From Halothece sp964463655 (lineage in GTDB: Bacteria; Cyanobacteriota; Cyanobacteriia; Cyanobacteriales; Rubidibacteraceae), in the NCBI GenBank assembly GCA_964463655.1, contig CAYXDG010000012.1, positions 1 to 59,813 of the forward strand: a stretch of DNA of 59,813 nucleotides, in the 5' to 3' direction. Positions within the stretch are counted from its first letter, which is position 1. The number at the start of each line of letters is the position of its first letter. Positions 15,961 through 24,056 of this stretch are shown here, piece by piece. The notes under the pieces were generated by a model that was not told where the DNA came from, did not search any database, and saw nothing but the letters and a program-made list of their open reading frames with translations. Made by a program: the position numbers and the translations under genes.

Positions 15961-15963
15961 AAA

Positions 15964-16719
15964 GTGGATATTAGAGCATCTTTAAAGATATTTAATCACC
16001 TTCGCCATCAACCAAAAGAGTTTGCGGTGATTGGCTTGGGGCGTTTCGGTCAAGCAGTTTGCCGAGAATTACGGCAATCGGGTTGTGAAGTTTTAGGCAG
16101 CGATCGCGATGAAAAAATAGTCAATCAAGCCTTAACGGATAAGATTGTTAGTCACGCGATCGAGTTGGATTCGACAGAGCCTGCTGCGCTAAAAGAAGCG
16201 GGAATTTTTGAATTTGATGTAGTTATTATTGCCATTGGAGATTATGTTCAAGAAAGCATTATTACCACTCTTAATGTGAAAGAAAATGGCGTAAAATATG
16301 TGGTTGCCAAAGCATCCTCCCACATTCATGGAAAACTTCTCAAACGAGTCGGCGCCGATCGCGTGGTCTTCCCGGAAAGAGATGCAGGCTATCAGTTAGC
16401 CCATGCTCTTGCTCAACCCGCCATTTTAGAAAAATTTGAACTCGATCCTGAACACAGCATCGTTGATATTCAAATTCCCGCAGCCTTTGATGGGCAAACA
16501 ATCGCAGAATTACAACTGAGAAATCGCTATGGATTAAATGTGATTGCGGTTAAATACGGAGAAAAATTTGAAATCAATCCTACTCCCAATTATCGACTGG
16601 TGAAAGGGTCACAAATGATTGTCGTTGGCTCTAATAGCGATATTAAACGGCTACCCACTGATTCCAACCAGCAGCACATTCAATCCGATGAAGCGGGAGA
16701 ATTGGAACAAGGTATCTAA
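15964..16719 (+). CDS. ktrA: Ktr potassium uptake regulatory subunit KtrA (RCK domain)
   Basis: A cytoplasmic ring-forming regulator of KtrB. It has an RCK_N Rossmann domain (FAVIGLGRFGQAVCRELRQS, ending the glycine-rich strand with SDRDEK; IELDSTEPAALKEAGIFEFD; VGADRVVFPERDAG) and an RCK_C domain from about residue 155 (SIVDIQIPAAFDGQTIAELQ, LRNRYGLNVIAVKYGEKFEI). It binds NAD(H)/ATP-type nucleotides in this family. The start used, GTG at 15964, has no Shine-Dalgarno; a good site upstream drives a short frame instead. The 3' end overlaps cobA by 4 bp. Confidence 0.92.
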   Translation: MDIRASLKIFNHLRHQPKEFAVIGLGRFGQAVCRELRQSGCEVLGSDRDEKIVNQALTDKIVSHAIELDSTEPAALKEAGIFEFDVVIIAIGDYVQESIITTLNVKENGVKYVVAKASSHIHGKLLKRVGADRVVFPERDAGYQLAHALAQPAILEKFELDPEHSIVDIQIPAAFDGQTIAELQLRNRYGLNVIAVKYGEKFEINPTPNYRLVKGSQMIVVGSNSDIKRLPTDSNQQHIQSDEAGELEQGI

Positions 16720-17513
16720 TCAGTTACTGAATGGTCTGTAGAAGCATTGCTGTGGGGGCGACAATGGTTCAAGAGAGAATGAAGATTAACCACTTTACCG
16801 ATCACCGCAACCGCAGGGGCTGCAAAATCAGCGTCAGTTTTCTGCTGAATAATCGTATCAAGAGAACCGATTAATTCTTCTTGTTCGGGACAAGTTCCCC
16901 ATCTCACTAGCGCGATCGCTGTCTCACCGCTTAAGCCCCCTGTTTTCAGTTGCTTAATAATATAATCTAGGTTATGAACACCCATGTAGATCACAATCGT
17001 CTCCGACCCCTGCGCGATCGCGCTCCAATTTACTTTTGGGCGATATTTTCCAGCTGATTCATGTCCTGTAACAAAAGTAACTGAAGAGCTAAACTGGCGA
17101 TGCGTTAGAGGAATCCCTGCATAAGCTGGCGCAGCAACTCCAGCCGTGATCCCTGGAACAACTTCTACTGGAATCCCTGCTTCTACCAAGTCTCCCATTT
17201 CTTCCCCACCCCGTCCAAACACAAAAGGATCGCCCCCTTTTAAGCGCACGACGATCGCATTCCTGAGCGCTTTTTCAATGAGTAACTGCGTCGTTTCCGA
17301 CTGTAGTTTAGAATGTCGTCCGCGCCGTTTCCCCGCATTAATTTTTTCCGCTTGCGGGTTAATCATCCCGAGGATGGCACGACTCACCAAAGCATCATAA
17401 ACCACAACATCAGCGTGTTCAAGTAAGGTTTTGCCTTTGAGGGTAAATAATCCTGGATCACCAGGACCTGCGCCAACTAAATAAACTTTTCCCAAGGAAG
17501 ATTGATGGGTCAT
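16716..17513 (-). CDS. cobA: Uroporphyrinogen-III C-methyltransferase
   Basis: Methylates uroporphyrinogen III at C-2 and C-7 to precorrin-2, the branch point to siroheme and cobalamin. Motifs: VYLVGAGPGDPGLFTLKG, VVYDALVSRAI, VVRLKGGDPFVFGRGGEEMG, VVPGITAGVAAPAYAGIPLT, FVTGHE and ETIVIYMGVHNLDYI. The start is ATG at 17513 (265 residues); the frame continues six codons to a TTG inside heptamer repeats. sirB is the next gene upstream on the same strand, so the two enzymes may form a siroheme unit. Confidence 0.94.
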   Translation of the reverse strand: MTHQSSLGKVYLVGAGPGDPGLFTLKGKTLLEHADVVVYDALVSRAILGMINPQAEKINAGKRRGRHSKLQSETTQLLIEKALRNAIVVRLKGGDPFVFGRGGEEMGDLVEAGIPVEVVPGITAGVAAPAYAGIPLTHRQFSSSVTFVTGHESAGKYRPKVNWSAIAQGSETIVIYMGVHNLDYIIKQLKTGGLSGETAIALVRWGTCPEQEELIGSLDTIIQQKTDADFAAPAVAVIGKVVNLHSLLNHCRPHSNASTDHSVTD

Positions 17514-17518
17514 ACTTT

Positions 17519-17548
17519 CAACAATTAACAATTAACAATTAACAATTA
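17519..17548 (-). repeat. TTAATTG heptamer tandem repeat upstream of cobA
   Basis: About four copies of TTAATTG (minus strand) immediately upstream of the cobA ATG, related to the TAATTAT/TAATTGT array before ktrA. Confidence 0.75.
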
Positions 17549-17589
17549 TCCCCAGTGCGGGGATAAGCAGGGTTCTTAAAAGGGAGCAG

Positions 17590-18477
17590 CTATTGATTAC
17601 TTATTGGTTTAGTAATTTCGTGAACAATGATCTCAATAAGGGAGAGACCATGATTTAAAGGAGAACCCAAAGAAAATTGAACTTTCGGATACTGGACAGC
17701 GAGAGATTGGACTTCCTCAGCGATCGCGTCAGTGATTCCACCAGGAAAGAGAAAATAAGGTTTAATTTCAATGGTCTTCATTCCCCCTTTCACCAGAGAT
17801 ATTGCTTGTTCGCTTAAGCTCGGAGAAACCGACCAGTAAGCAGCGCTGACTCCCAATTGTTGCGCTAAGTTTTCAATGGGTTGATTGCCCCCGACTCGAC
17901 GACTGCCATGTGAAACTATTATTTTAGCGGAGTTTTCTGAGTCTGAGAACAAAGTTTTTAATTTTTCCGCCATCAGGGGAGACTGTCCAATGTAAGAACA
18001 CAATGAGATTTTTACCTTGTTTTCCGTTTCTGCTTGTGCTTTTGCGATCGCCTCGGGAATATCTTCTCGCACATGAACTCCAGGTAAGAGAAACAATGGC
18101 ATAACTCGTAACTCTGTAATTTCCTGTTGGTATAAAAAAGGAATTAATTGCGCGATCGCCCCTTCTAAAGGCAATGGCGCTAACTCTAAAGCTGCGGTAT
18201 AAACCAGTGCTTGAGACTGATCAGTGATTTGGCTTCCCCAACGCGATCGCTGATTCTCGCGATCGTCGTCTTTTAAAACTTCCACTCTTTGCCGTTTTGA
18301 GGAGACTAACTGTTCCCCTAACTTTTGTCGCACCGATTCCGCAATGCGAAGCATTTCATCTTGGGGACGAGAATCTCGACTCCCATGATAGACCAGTAAA
18401 TAAGCCGTTTTTTCTAACAAGAGCGATAACTTGTAACTTAACTGAGCATCTGACTCAATCTTAACCAATATTGCCAT
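17590..18477 (-). CDS. sirB: Sirohydrochlorin chelatase (SirB/CbiX long form)
   Basis: Inserts Fe2+ (or Co2+) into sirohydrochlorin. 295 residues in two CbiX halves: TAYLLVYHGSRDSRPQDEML with the catalytic His early on, LRVMPLFLLPGVHVREDIPE with the second His, then a C-terminal half containing AKIIVSHGSRRVGGNQPIEN and IEIKPYFLFPGGITDAIAEE. Both halves keep a His in the HGSR motif, but the second-half metal loop reads GGITD rather than GxHxx. ATG at 18477 is preferred to the adjacent TTG at 18480. It lies 76 bp upstream of cobA. Confidence 0.88.
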   Translation of the reverse strand: MAILVKIESDAQLSYKLSLLLEKTAYLLVYHGSRDSRPQDEMLRIAESVRQKLGEQLVSSKRQRVEVLKDDDRENQRSRWGSQITDQSQALVYTAALELAPLPLEGAIAQLIPFLYQQEITELRVMPLFLLPGVHVREDIPEAIAKAQAETENKVKISLCSYIGQSPLMAEKLKTLFSDSENSAKIIVSHGSRRVGGNQPIENLAQQLGVSAAYWSVSPSLSEQAISLVKGGMKTIEIKPYFLFPGGITDAIAEEVQSLAVQYPKVQFSLGSPLNHGLSLIEIIVHEITKPISNQ

Positions 18478-18881
18478 CAACAGTGACCAAATCTTTATAA
18501 CTTATTAGCAATTCTAATTCTTATGTAAAAAGTTGATTAACCGTTCCCCCCTTACAAACCGGAGCGAAGTGAGGAGGGCTAAGGGGAATTAATTTACAAT
18601 TCATTTGGGACTGCTACATAGATTTCAAAGCTGTCAAAAAATTCTCCTAGTAAATCACTAAGTATAGACTCTTAAAAAAGCTACATAAAAATCAACATGA
18701 ATACTTAAAAATGAACGACTTTTTAAAAGTATTTCAAATTGTTAACTTTTCTTGACTAAATGAAAACTAAGAAAGTATAGTCACTTTGATTGCTTCGCTA
18801 GTGTCATTATACCTAGGGAAGACTTTTAAGCTCTTTTGGGTGAATGACAAATTATCAATATAACAAGGAGAGAAGAAGAAT
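18478..18881. other. Intergenic region upstream of the RTX gene
   Basis: About 400 bp without a gene. It holds an imperfect hairpin remnant (CCCCCCTTAC... against ...GGCTAAGGGG near 18546-18590), a good sigma-70-type promoter at 18752-18781 and a long 5' leader of about 95 bases to the RTX start. Confidence 0.6.
18752..18781 (+). promoter_or_regulatory. Sigma-70-type promoter of the RTX gene
   Basis: TTGACT (18752-18757), an 18-bp spacer and TATAGT (18776-18781). Transcription would start near 18788. The RTX ATG at 18882 is preceded by AAGGAGAG. Confidence 0.6.
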
Positions 18882-20558
18882 ATGGCACTTGTATTCGGTG
18901 ATAACCAGTCCAATTTTTTAATTGGAACTGACGACCCTGACCAAATTATTGGCTTAGGCGGGAATGATTTGTTATTAGGTCTGGGAGGTAGTGACTTCTT
19001 AACTGGCGGTGATGGTAGCGATATTATTGATGGTGGCGATGGCAGCGACATTATTAATGGTGGTAATGGTAACGATATTATACTTGGCAGTTCAGGCAGC
19101 GATATTATCGATGGCGGTAGTGGCTTCGATACTCTTGACTACAATGGCTCTAACGTTGGCCCAATTACTCTGAGAAATCTCGGCTTAATTGAGAAGGAAA
19201 ATACTGGTTCTAGCGATCAAATTGATGGCGGAAACACTGGCTTAGTGCCAAGCATTGAAAGAATTGTTGGTGATTCCACTGAAACCAATGCCATTGATGG
19301 TTCACCCGTTGGCGGATTTGGTAACAATGGAGCGTTCAACGTTGACTTAGCTGCGGAAAGTCTCCAAATTGCTAATGTTGATGGTGCAGGCACTAATCTT
19401 AACTTTGAGGTCGTCAACTTTGTCAATGTTACTGGGACTCAAAACGACGACACGATCGCGGGTAGCGACGAAGACAACACCTTCTTTGGTAGCTTAGGCT
19501 CAGACGCGATTGATGGCGGAAATGGCTCAGATACCCTCGACTNNNNNNNNNNNNNNNNNNNNNNNNNNNNNNNNNNNNNNNNNNNNNNNNNNNNNNNNNN
19601 NNNNNNNNNNNNNNNNNNNNNNNNNNNNNNNNNNNNNNNNNNCACTAATCTTAACTTTGAGGTCGTCAACTTTGTCAATGTTACTGGGACTCAAAACGAC
19701 GACACAATTACAGGTAGTGCCACTAATAATGATCTAAATGGTGGCGATGGCGATGACACCATTGTGGGTAGCTTAGGCTCAGACGCGATTGATGGCGGAA
19801 ATGGCTCAGATACCCTCGACTACACAGGAGCAGGTGTTGGCGGAGTTACCCTACTCAACTTAGGAGTGATTGAGAAAGGCGTTGGTGGTGCTGATACCAT
19901 TGATGGCGGAAACACTGGCTTAGTGCCAAGCATTCAAACAATTATCGGCGATTCCACTGAAACCAATGCCATTGATGGTTCACCCGTTGGCGGATTTGGT
20001 AACAATGGAGCGTTCAACGTTGACTTAGCTGCGGAAAGTCTCCAAATTGCTAATGTTGATGGTGCAGGCACTAATCTTAACTTTGAGGTCGTCAACTTTG
20101 TCAATGTTACTGGGACTCAAAACAGCGATCGCCTTCGGGGCGATAATGAAGATAATATCCTGACTGGCGGAGCAGGAACGGATGCCACTGGTGTAATTGT
20201 TGACGGAATTGATATCAATAGTGATGTAGTTAATGGACGTGGTGGAAATGACACCTTAATTGGTGTTGATCCGACATCAGCTACCCCAGGTTTTGGAGAG
20301 ATTGACTTCTTATTTGGTGGCTCTGGAAGTGATACCTTTGTCTTGGCTGATGATACAACTCCTTTCTACTTCGGAGATGGTGATACTGGCTTCGCCTTCA
20401 TTCGTGATTTTAATTTCTCTCAAGATACCATTGACCTCGGTAGCCTCAGTTCAGGATTGATTGAAACTGTTACCAATGCTGCTGATCAAGTTTTTAGTGG
20501 CACATTCGCCCAAGAAATCTTCTTCGATGGTGATTTAATTGCGGGAATTCAAGTATAA
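18882..20558 (+). CDS. RTX-type calcium-binding repeat protein, probably secreted
   Basis: The N-terminal 90 residues are dense hemolysin-type nonapeptides (GGNDLLLGLGGSDFLTGGDG, GSDIIDGGDGSDIINGGNGN), which bind Ca2+ as a parallel beta roll. Three units of about 110 residues follow, nearly identical in DNA, each with a NAIDGSPVGGFGNNGAFNVD segment and ending in FEVVNFVNVTGTQN. The middle unit is broken by a 100-N gap (19543-19642). The C terminus has more RTX motifs and an end typical of type I substrates (RDFNFSQDTIDLGSLSSG). There is no signal peptide. Good ribosome site (AAGGAGAG), strong promoter and terminator. By analogy with unit 3 the true protein should be about 49 residues longer. 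Confidence 0.88.
   Translation: MALVFGDNQSNFLIGTDDPDQIIGLGGNDLLLGLGGSDFLTGGDGSDIIDGGDGSDIINGGNGNDIILGSSGSDIIDGGSGFDTLDYNGSNVGPITLRNLGLIEKENTGSSDQIDGGNTGLVPSIERIVGDSTETNAIDGSPVGGFGNNGAFNVDLAAESLQIANVDGAGTNLNFEVVNFVNVTGTQNDDTIAGSDEDNTFFGSLGSDAIDGGNGSDTLDXXXXXXXXXXXXXXXXXXXXXXXXXXXXXXXXXXTNLNFEVVNFVNVTGTQNDDTITGSATNNDLNGGDGDDTIVGSLGSDAIDGGNGSDTLDYTGAGVGGVTLLNLGVIEKGVGGADTIDGGNTGLVPSIQTIIGDSTETNAIDGSPVGGFGNNGAFNVDLAAESLQIANVDGAGTNLNFEVVNFVNVTGTQNSDRLRGDNEDNILTGGAGTDATGVIVDGIDINSDVVNGRGGNDTLIGVDPTSATPGFGEIDFLFGGSGSDTFVLADDTTPFYFGDGDTGFAFIRDFNFSQDTIDLGSLSSGLIETVTNAADQVFSGTFAQEIFFDGDLIAGIQV
19222..20122 (+). repeat. Three near-identical coding repeats in the RTX gene
   Basis: Unit 1 (about 19222-19455) and unit 3 (about 19900-20122) are almost base-identical over 200 bp. 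Unit 2 is visible only at its edges around the gap. The lack of silent divergence implies recent duplication or gene conversion. Confidence 0.85.
19543..19642. other. Assembly gap (100 N) in the RTX gene
   Basis: The flanks match unit 3 at 19821 and 20069, so if unit 2 equals unit 3 the missing sequence is 247 bp rather than 100. Both lengths are 1 mod 3, so the reading frame is unaffected. Confidence 0.9.
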
Positions 20559-20576
20559 TTAAGTTTCGCTGAGACA

Positions 20577-20632
20577 AAAGCTCACTAACCCTTCTTCAGT
20601 TGACATTTCTGAAATGAAGGGGTGAGCTTTCT
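20577..20632 (+). terminator. Long stem-loop terminator of the RTX gene
   Basis: AAAGCTCAC (20577-20585) pairs with GTGAGCTTT (20622-20630), with CCCTTC/GAAGGG pairing inside, 18 bases after the stop. Confidence 0.75.
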
Positions 20633-20796
20633 TGAAAAGATTCTTGATGCTTTTGTTCATTCGTATCTAGCTCTTCAGTAGCTTTTGAATAACATTAGTA
20701 TTAAATCAATTAAAAGAGTAAAAATCTGAAACTAACAGGGTTGGAAGGTTCAGAGAATGTGATTCCTAGTATCTTTTGTAATTGAGGAGTGAATTT

Positions 20797-21402
20797 ATGG
20801 TCGCTATTCTTAAGCAAGTTCCAGAGCTAGTTGCCGATCGCTGTGATCTCGAAATTAATGATTGGGTTGATTGGTCAGGTTTAAGTCAAGGGAAAAATCC
20901 CAAACAACCTTTCAGTCTTCTCTCGCACTCTTTTAGTGCTAAGTCAGAGTTGGGCTTGAAATTAACAATCGAGATTCCTTATTATTTACGCCCTAGCGTG
21001 ACTCCTCCATTTATTTTTGAAACTCAGCCACGACCTGGGATTCCCACAAATTTCGCGAGCGGAGATCATGTTTTGTTCACAGGCTTTGTTCCAGGCCCAC
21101 CCCCAACAATCGGTAATCCAGGCCCCTTGCGGATTAAATTTGCTCAACCAGTTATGGCTCTGGGAACACAAGTTGGGGCTGATGATACTTACGATTTTTT
21201 AGCTTTTCTCTGGGCTTATGATGAACTTGGTCAGTTACTGGGAAAATTTGCCTTCCCAAGCCGTTCTTCAGAAGACTTGGACAACTCGGCTCAATTTATT
21301 GGAATTCGTAGTCAAGTGGCTAATATCGCTTCAGTGACTTTATCAACCTCTGAGCCAGAAAGAGCTTTTGGCATCAATGCCTTAAGTTTGACGGTACTCT
21401 AA
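20797..21402 (+). CDS. Uncharacterised beta-sandwich protein, PEP-CTERM-protein-like domain
   Basis: 201 residues, family not certain. The C-terminal 120 residues (FASGDHVLFTGFVPGPPPTI, GPLRIKFAQPVMALGTQVGA, FLAFLWAYDELGQLLGKFAF, DNSAQFIGIRSQVANIASVT and FGINALSLTVL) read like the beta-sandwich domain of many extracellular PEP-CTERM proteins. There is no signal peptide, PEP-CTERM anchor or RTX repeat. ATG at 20797 follows TTGAGGAGTGAATTT, a clear ribosome site; the frame's TTG at 20782 is less likely. It lies between the RTX gene and devB, each flanked by its own terminator, so it is probably a separate transcript. Confidence 0.6.
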   Translation: MVAILKQVPELVADRCDLEINDWVDWSGLSQGKNPKQPFSLLSHSFSAKSELGLKLTIEIPYYLRPSVTPPFIFETQPRPGIPTNFASGDHVLFTGFVPGPPPTIGNPGPLRIKFAQPVMALGTQVGADDTYDFLAFLWAYDELGQLLGKFAFPSRSSEDLDNSAQFIGIRSQVANIASVTLSTSEPERAFGINALSLTVL

Positions 21403-21425
21403 AATTTGTCAAATAATTCCCCTTA

Positions 21426-21466
21426 ACTTCAGAAGACAGTGATTGATTTCATCGGTCTTCTGAAGT
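21426..21466 (+). terminator. 12-bp perfect stem-loop
   Basis: ACTTCAGAAGAC (21426-21437) pairs with GTCTTCTGAAGT (21455-21466) around a 17-base loop, 24 bases after the preceding stop. No long T-run follows. The arm ACTTCAGAAG recurs as the palindrome AACTTCAGAAGTT at 21533-21545 next to the devB start. Confidence 0.55.
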
Positions 21467-21550
21467 CCTGTTACTTTCACATTGAGAGCAACTCCTCTTT
21501 TTGAATCTCAGGTAAAATAAGAACAGTCGGTCAACTTCAGAAGTTATTTC

Positions 21551-22735
21551 ATGGGTGAAGATAGATTACAAATTTCTAGGTGGATGATTGCTCTCCCGAT
21601 CTCAGGCTTGATCGCGATTGGGTTTAGTGCATTTACTTACTTCAATGAACAAAAACAGTCTCAAGCCCAAACCGATCCCGCCGCCGAGACTGTCGCAAGA
21701 GTAACAAAAGTCATTGCTTTGGGACGGCTAGAGCCACAAGGAGAAGTAATAGAGGTTTCGACATCACAACGGGCTGCTCGGATTAATCGGGTCTTAGTGG
21801 CAGAAGCAGATCGGGTGAAAGCGGGGGAAGTGATTGCCATTTTAGAAAATTTTGCCTCTCTTCAAGCTGTCGTCAAAACGGCTGAGGAGGAAGTAGCGGT
21901 GGCGCGATCGCGCTTAGCAAAAGTGACAGTAGGAGGACAACTGGGAGAAATTAACGCCCAAAAAGCCACGATCGAACGCCTCAAAGCGGAATTAGCTGGA
22001 GAAAGCGCCACCCAATCTGCAACCCTGCAACGCTTAAAAGCCCAACTCCGCAACGCCGAAGCCGAGTTTCAACGCTATCAATTCTTAGAAGCAGAGGGAG
22101 CTATTTCTCAATCTGATTTGGATCAGCGACAACTGGATTTAGATACCGCTAGGGAAGCCTATTTAGAAGCAATGACAAGGCGGGATAAAACGATCAATAC
22201 TCTACAAGAAGAGATTCGAGAAGCGCAAGCAACCTTAGAAAAAATTCAAGAAGTGCGACCTGTTGATGTGCAAGAAGCGAACGCAGAATTGCAAAGCGCG
22301 ATCGCACGGTTAGAACAAGCCAAAGCAGAATTGGAATTATCAAAAGTCACTGCTCCCATTTCTGGACAAGTCATCGCCATCAACACTCATGCTGGGGAAA
22401 TTGTCAATGAAGAGGAAGGGATTATTGAATTAGGAAATACTGAAACAATGGTCGCGATCGCAGAAGTTTATGAAAGTGATATTAAACGAGTAAAACTCGG
22501 TCAAGCGGCAACCATTACCTCAGAAAATGATAGTTTTAATCAAGAAATAACAGGTCAAGTCAGTCGCATTGGTTTAAAAATTGGGAGAAAAGAAGTGTTT
22601 ACCACTGATCCTGCAGCTAATGTTGACGCTCGGGTGATTGAAGTAGAAATTGCCCTCACTCCTGAATCTAGTAAAATTGTAAAAGGTTTAACTAATGCAC
22701 AAGTTTTAGTTAAAATTGATTCTGAGAATAATTGA
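21551..22735 (+). CDS. DevB-type membrane fusion protein of an ABC exporter
   Basis: A periplasmic adaptor (HlyD family) linking an inner-membrane ABC transporter to an outer-membrane TolC-like channel. 394 residues: N-terminal anchor (MIALPISGLIAIGFSAFTYF), lipoyl half (VIALGRLEPQGEVIEVSTSQ, ARINRVLVAEADRVKAGEVI), a long coiled-coil hairpin about residues 105-265 (EEEVAVARSRLAKV... ATLEKIQEVRP), second lipoyl half (ELSKVTAPISGQVIAINTHA) and a beta barrel. The ALGRLEP motif is typical of cyanobacterial DevB. In Anabaena DevBCA-TolC exports heterocyst glycolipids; the substrate here is unknown. devC and devA follow. No TolC gene is in the window. Confidence 0.9.
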   Translation: MGEDRLQISRWMIALPISGLIAIGFSAFTYFNEQKQSQAQTDPAAETVARVTKVIALGRLEPQGEVIEVSTSQRAARINRVLVAEADRVKAGEVIAILENFASLQAVVKTAEEEVAVARSRLAKVTVGGQLGEINAQKATIERLKAELAGESATQSATLQRLKAQLRNAEAEFQRYQFLEAEGAISQSDLDQRQLDLDTAREAYLEAMTRRDKTINTLQEEIREAQATLEKIQEVRPVDVQEANAELQSAIARLEQAKAELELSKVTAPISGQVIAINTHAGEIVNEEEGIIELGNTETMVAIAEVYESDIKRVKLGQAATITSENDSFNQEITGQVSRIGLKIGRKEVFTTDPAANVDARVIEVEIALTPESSKIVKGLTNAQVLVKIDSENN

Positions 22736-22816
22736 TCATTCATGATTGGTTCATTTAACTTCCTCTTTCCCCCCTAATGAGAAGCTGGGGAGATTGAGAG
22801 AGCAGGAGATGGAGTG

Positions 22817-22840
22817 AACAAATAACAAATAACAAACAAC
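22817..22840 (+). repeat. AACAAAT heptamers between the devC ribosome site and its start
   Basis: AACAAAT AACAAAT AACAAAC AAC lies between GGAG at 22811-22814 and ATG at 22842, leaving a 27-base gap. Removing three heptamers (21 bases) would leave an ideal 6-base spacing. Confidence 0.7.
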
Positions 22841-22841
22841 A

Positions 22842-23987
22842 ATGTCTATTCCAATTTCTTGGTTACAACTGTCTCATAATAAAATTCGCTTGCTAGTAGC
22901 CTTAGCAGGAATTGGCTTTGCTGATATTTTAATGTTTGTGCAATTAGGCTTTGAAAATGCTTTATTTCAAAGTGCAATTAACTTACATCAAAATCTTGAT
23001 GGAGATATCTTTTTAATGAATTCTCGATCAAATGCTTTGATTGAATTAGAGCATTTTTCCCAACGGCGACTCTATCAAGCACTTTCTGTAGAAGGAGTCG
23101 CATCAGCAAGTCCTGTTTATATTGATTTTTTAACATGGAAAAACCCCGTTGAAGAAAACACTAGGGGAATTATGGTGATTGGAATCAACCCTTCTGATCA
23201 AGTTTTAGATTTACCCGGAGTTACAGAAAATCAAGACATTCTTAAATTAGAAGATTATGTTTTATTTGATGCTAAATCTCGGGAAGAATTTGGGCCGATC
23301 GCTGAACTCTATCAGGAAAATGGTATTGTCAAAACAGAAGTGAGTGAGAAAGAAATAACCGTTGGCGGATTATTTGAATTAGGAGCTTCCTTTGGCGCAG
23401 ATGGTAATTTAATTACTAGCCAAAGAAATTCTCTCCGCATCACAGGTGGAGAAGAAGGATTGATTGAAGTCGGTGTTTTAAACGTAGAAGAAAATGTAGA
23501 AATTGAAGCCGTTTTAGAAAAATTGCGCCAAATTCTTCCCAATGATGTGAGAGTCTTTTCCAGAGAAGAGTTTATTAATCATGAGAAGTCGTATTGGCAA
23601 AATAGTACCGCGATCGGGTTTGTTTTTACCCTAGGAACAGCGATCGGGCTAGTGGTAGGATCAGTCATTGTTTATCAAATTCTTTATACTGATGTGTCTG
23701 ATCATTTGCCAGAATATGCGACCTTAAAAGCAATGGGCTATCAAGACAGTTATTTTCTCAAATTAGTTTTTCAAGAAGCCTTAATTTTAGCGGTTTTAGG
23801 CTTTATTCCCAGCGCAGGAGTCGCCACAATTCTCTACAGTATGACTCAGCAAGCGACAGGGATTCCTCTGGTCATGACCGCCACTCGCTTAGGGAATATT
23901 TTTCTATTAACCATTATCATGTGTATGGTATCAGGCGCGATCGCAGTTCGACGTTTAGAAAAAGCTGACCCAGCAGATATTTTTTAA
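22842..23987 (+). CDS. DevC-type ABC exporter permease (FtsX-like fold)
   Basis: An inner-membrane permease of the MacB/DevC class. 381 residues, close to the usual 385. One N-terminal helix (IRLLVALAGIGFADILMFVQ), a large periplasmic domain (about residues 40-255), then three C-terminal helices around ATLKAMGYQDSYFLKLVFQE, LAVLGFIPSAGVATILYS and FLLTIIMCMVSGAIAVRRLE. The chain ends in ADPADIF, typical of DevC. It is between devB (106 bp gap) and devA (69 bp gap) on the same strand. Translation may be weakened by the heptamer repeats at its ribosome site. Confidence 0.9.
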   Translation: MSIPISWLQLSHNKIRLLVALAGIGFADILMFVQLGFENALFQSAINLHQNLDGDIFLMNSRSNALIELEHFSQRRLYQALSVEGVASASPVYIDFLTWKNPVEENTRGIMVIGINPSDQVLDLPGVTENQDILKLEDYVLFDAKSREEFGPIAELYQENGIVKTEVSEKEITVGGLFELGASFGADGNLITSQRNSLRITGGEEGLIEVGVLNVEENVEIEAVLEKLRQILPNDVRVFSREEFINHEKSYWQNSTAIGFVFTLGTAIGLVVGSVIVYQILYTDVSDHLPEYATLKAMGYQDSYFLKLVFQEALILAVLGFIPSAGVATILYSMTQQATGIPLVMTATRLGNIFLLTIIMCMVSGAIAVRRLEKADPADIF

Positions 23988-24056
23988 TTTTGTTCTTTGC
24001 ACAAACCAAGAAGTTTAGTTTTCTCAATGATCAATTATTCATTATTTAAGATAACC

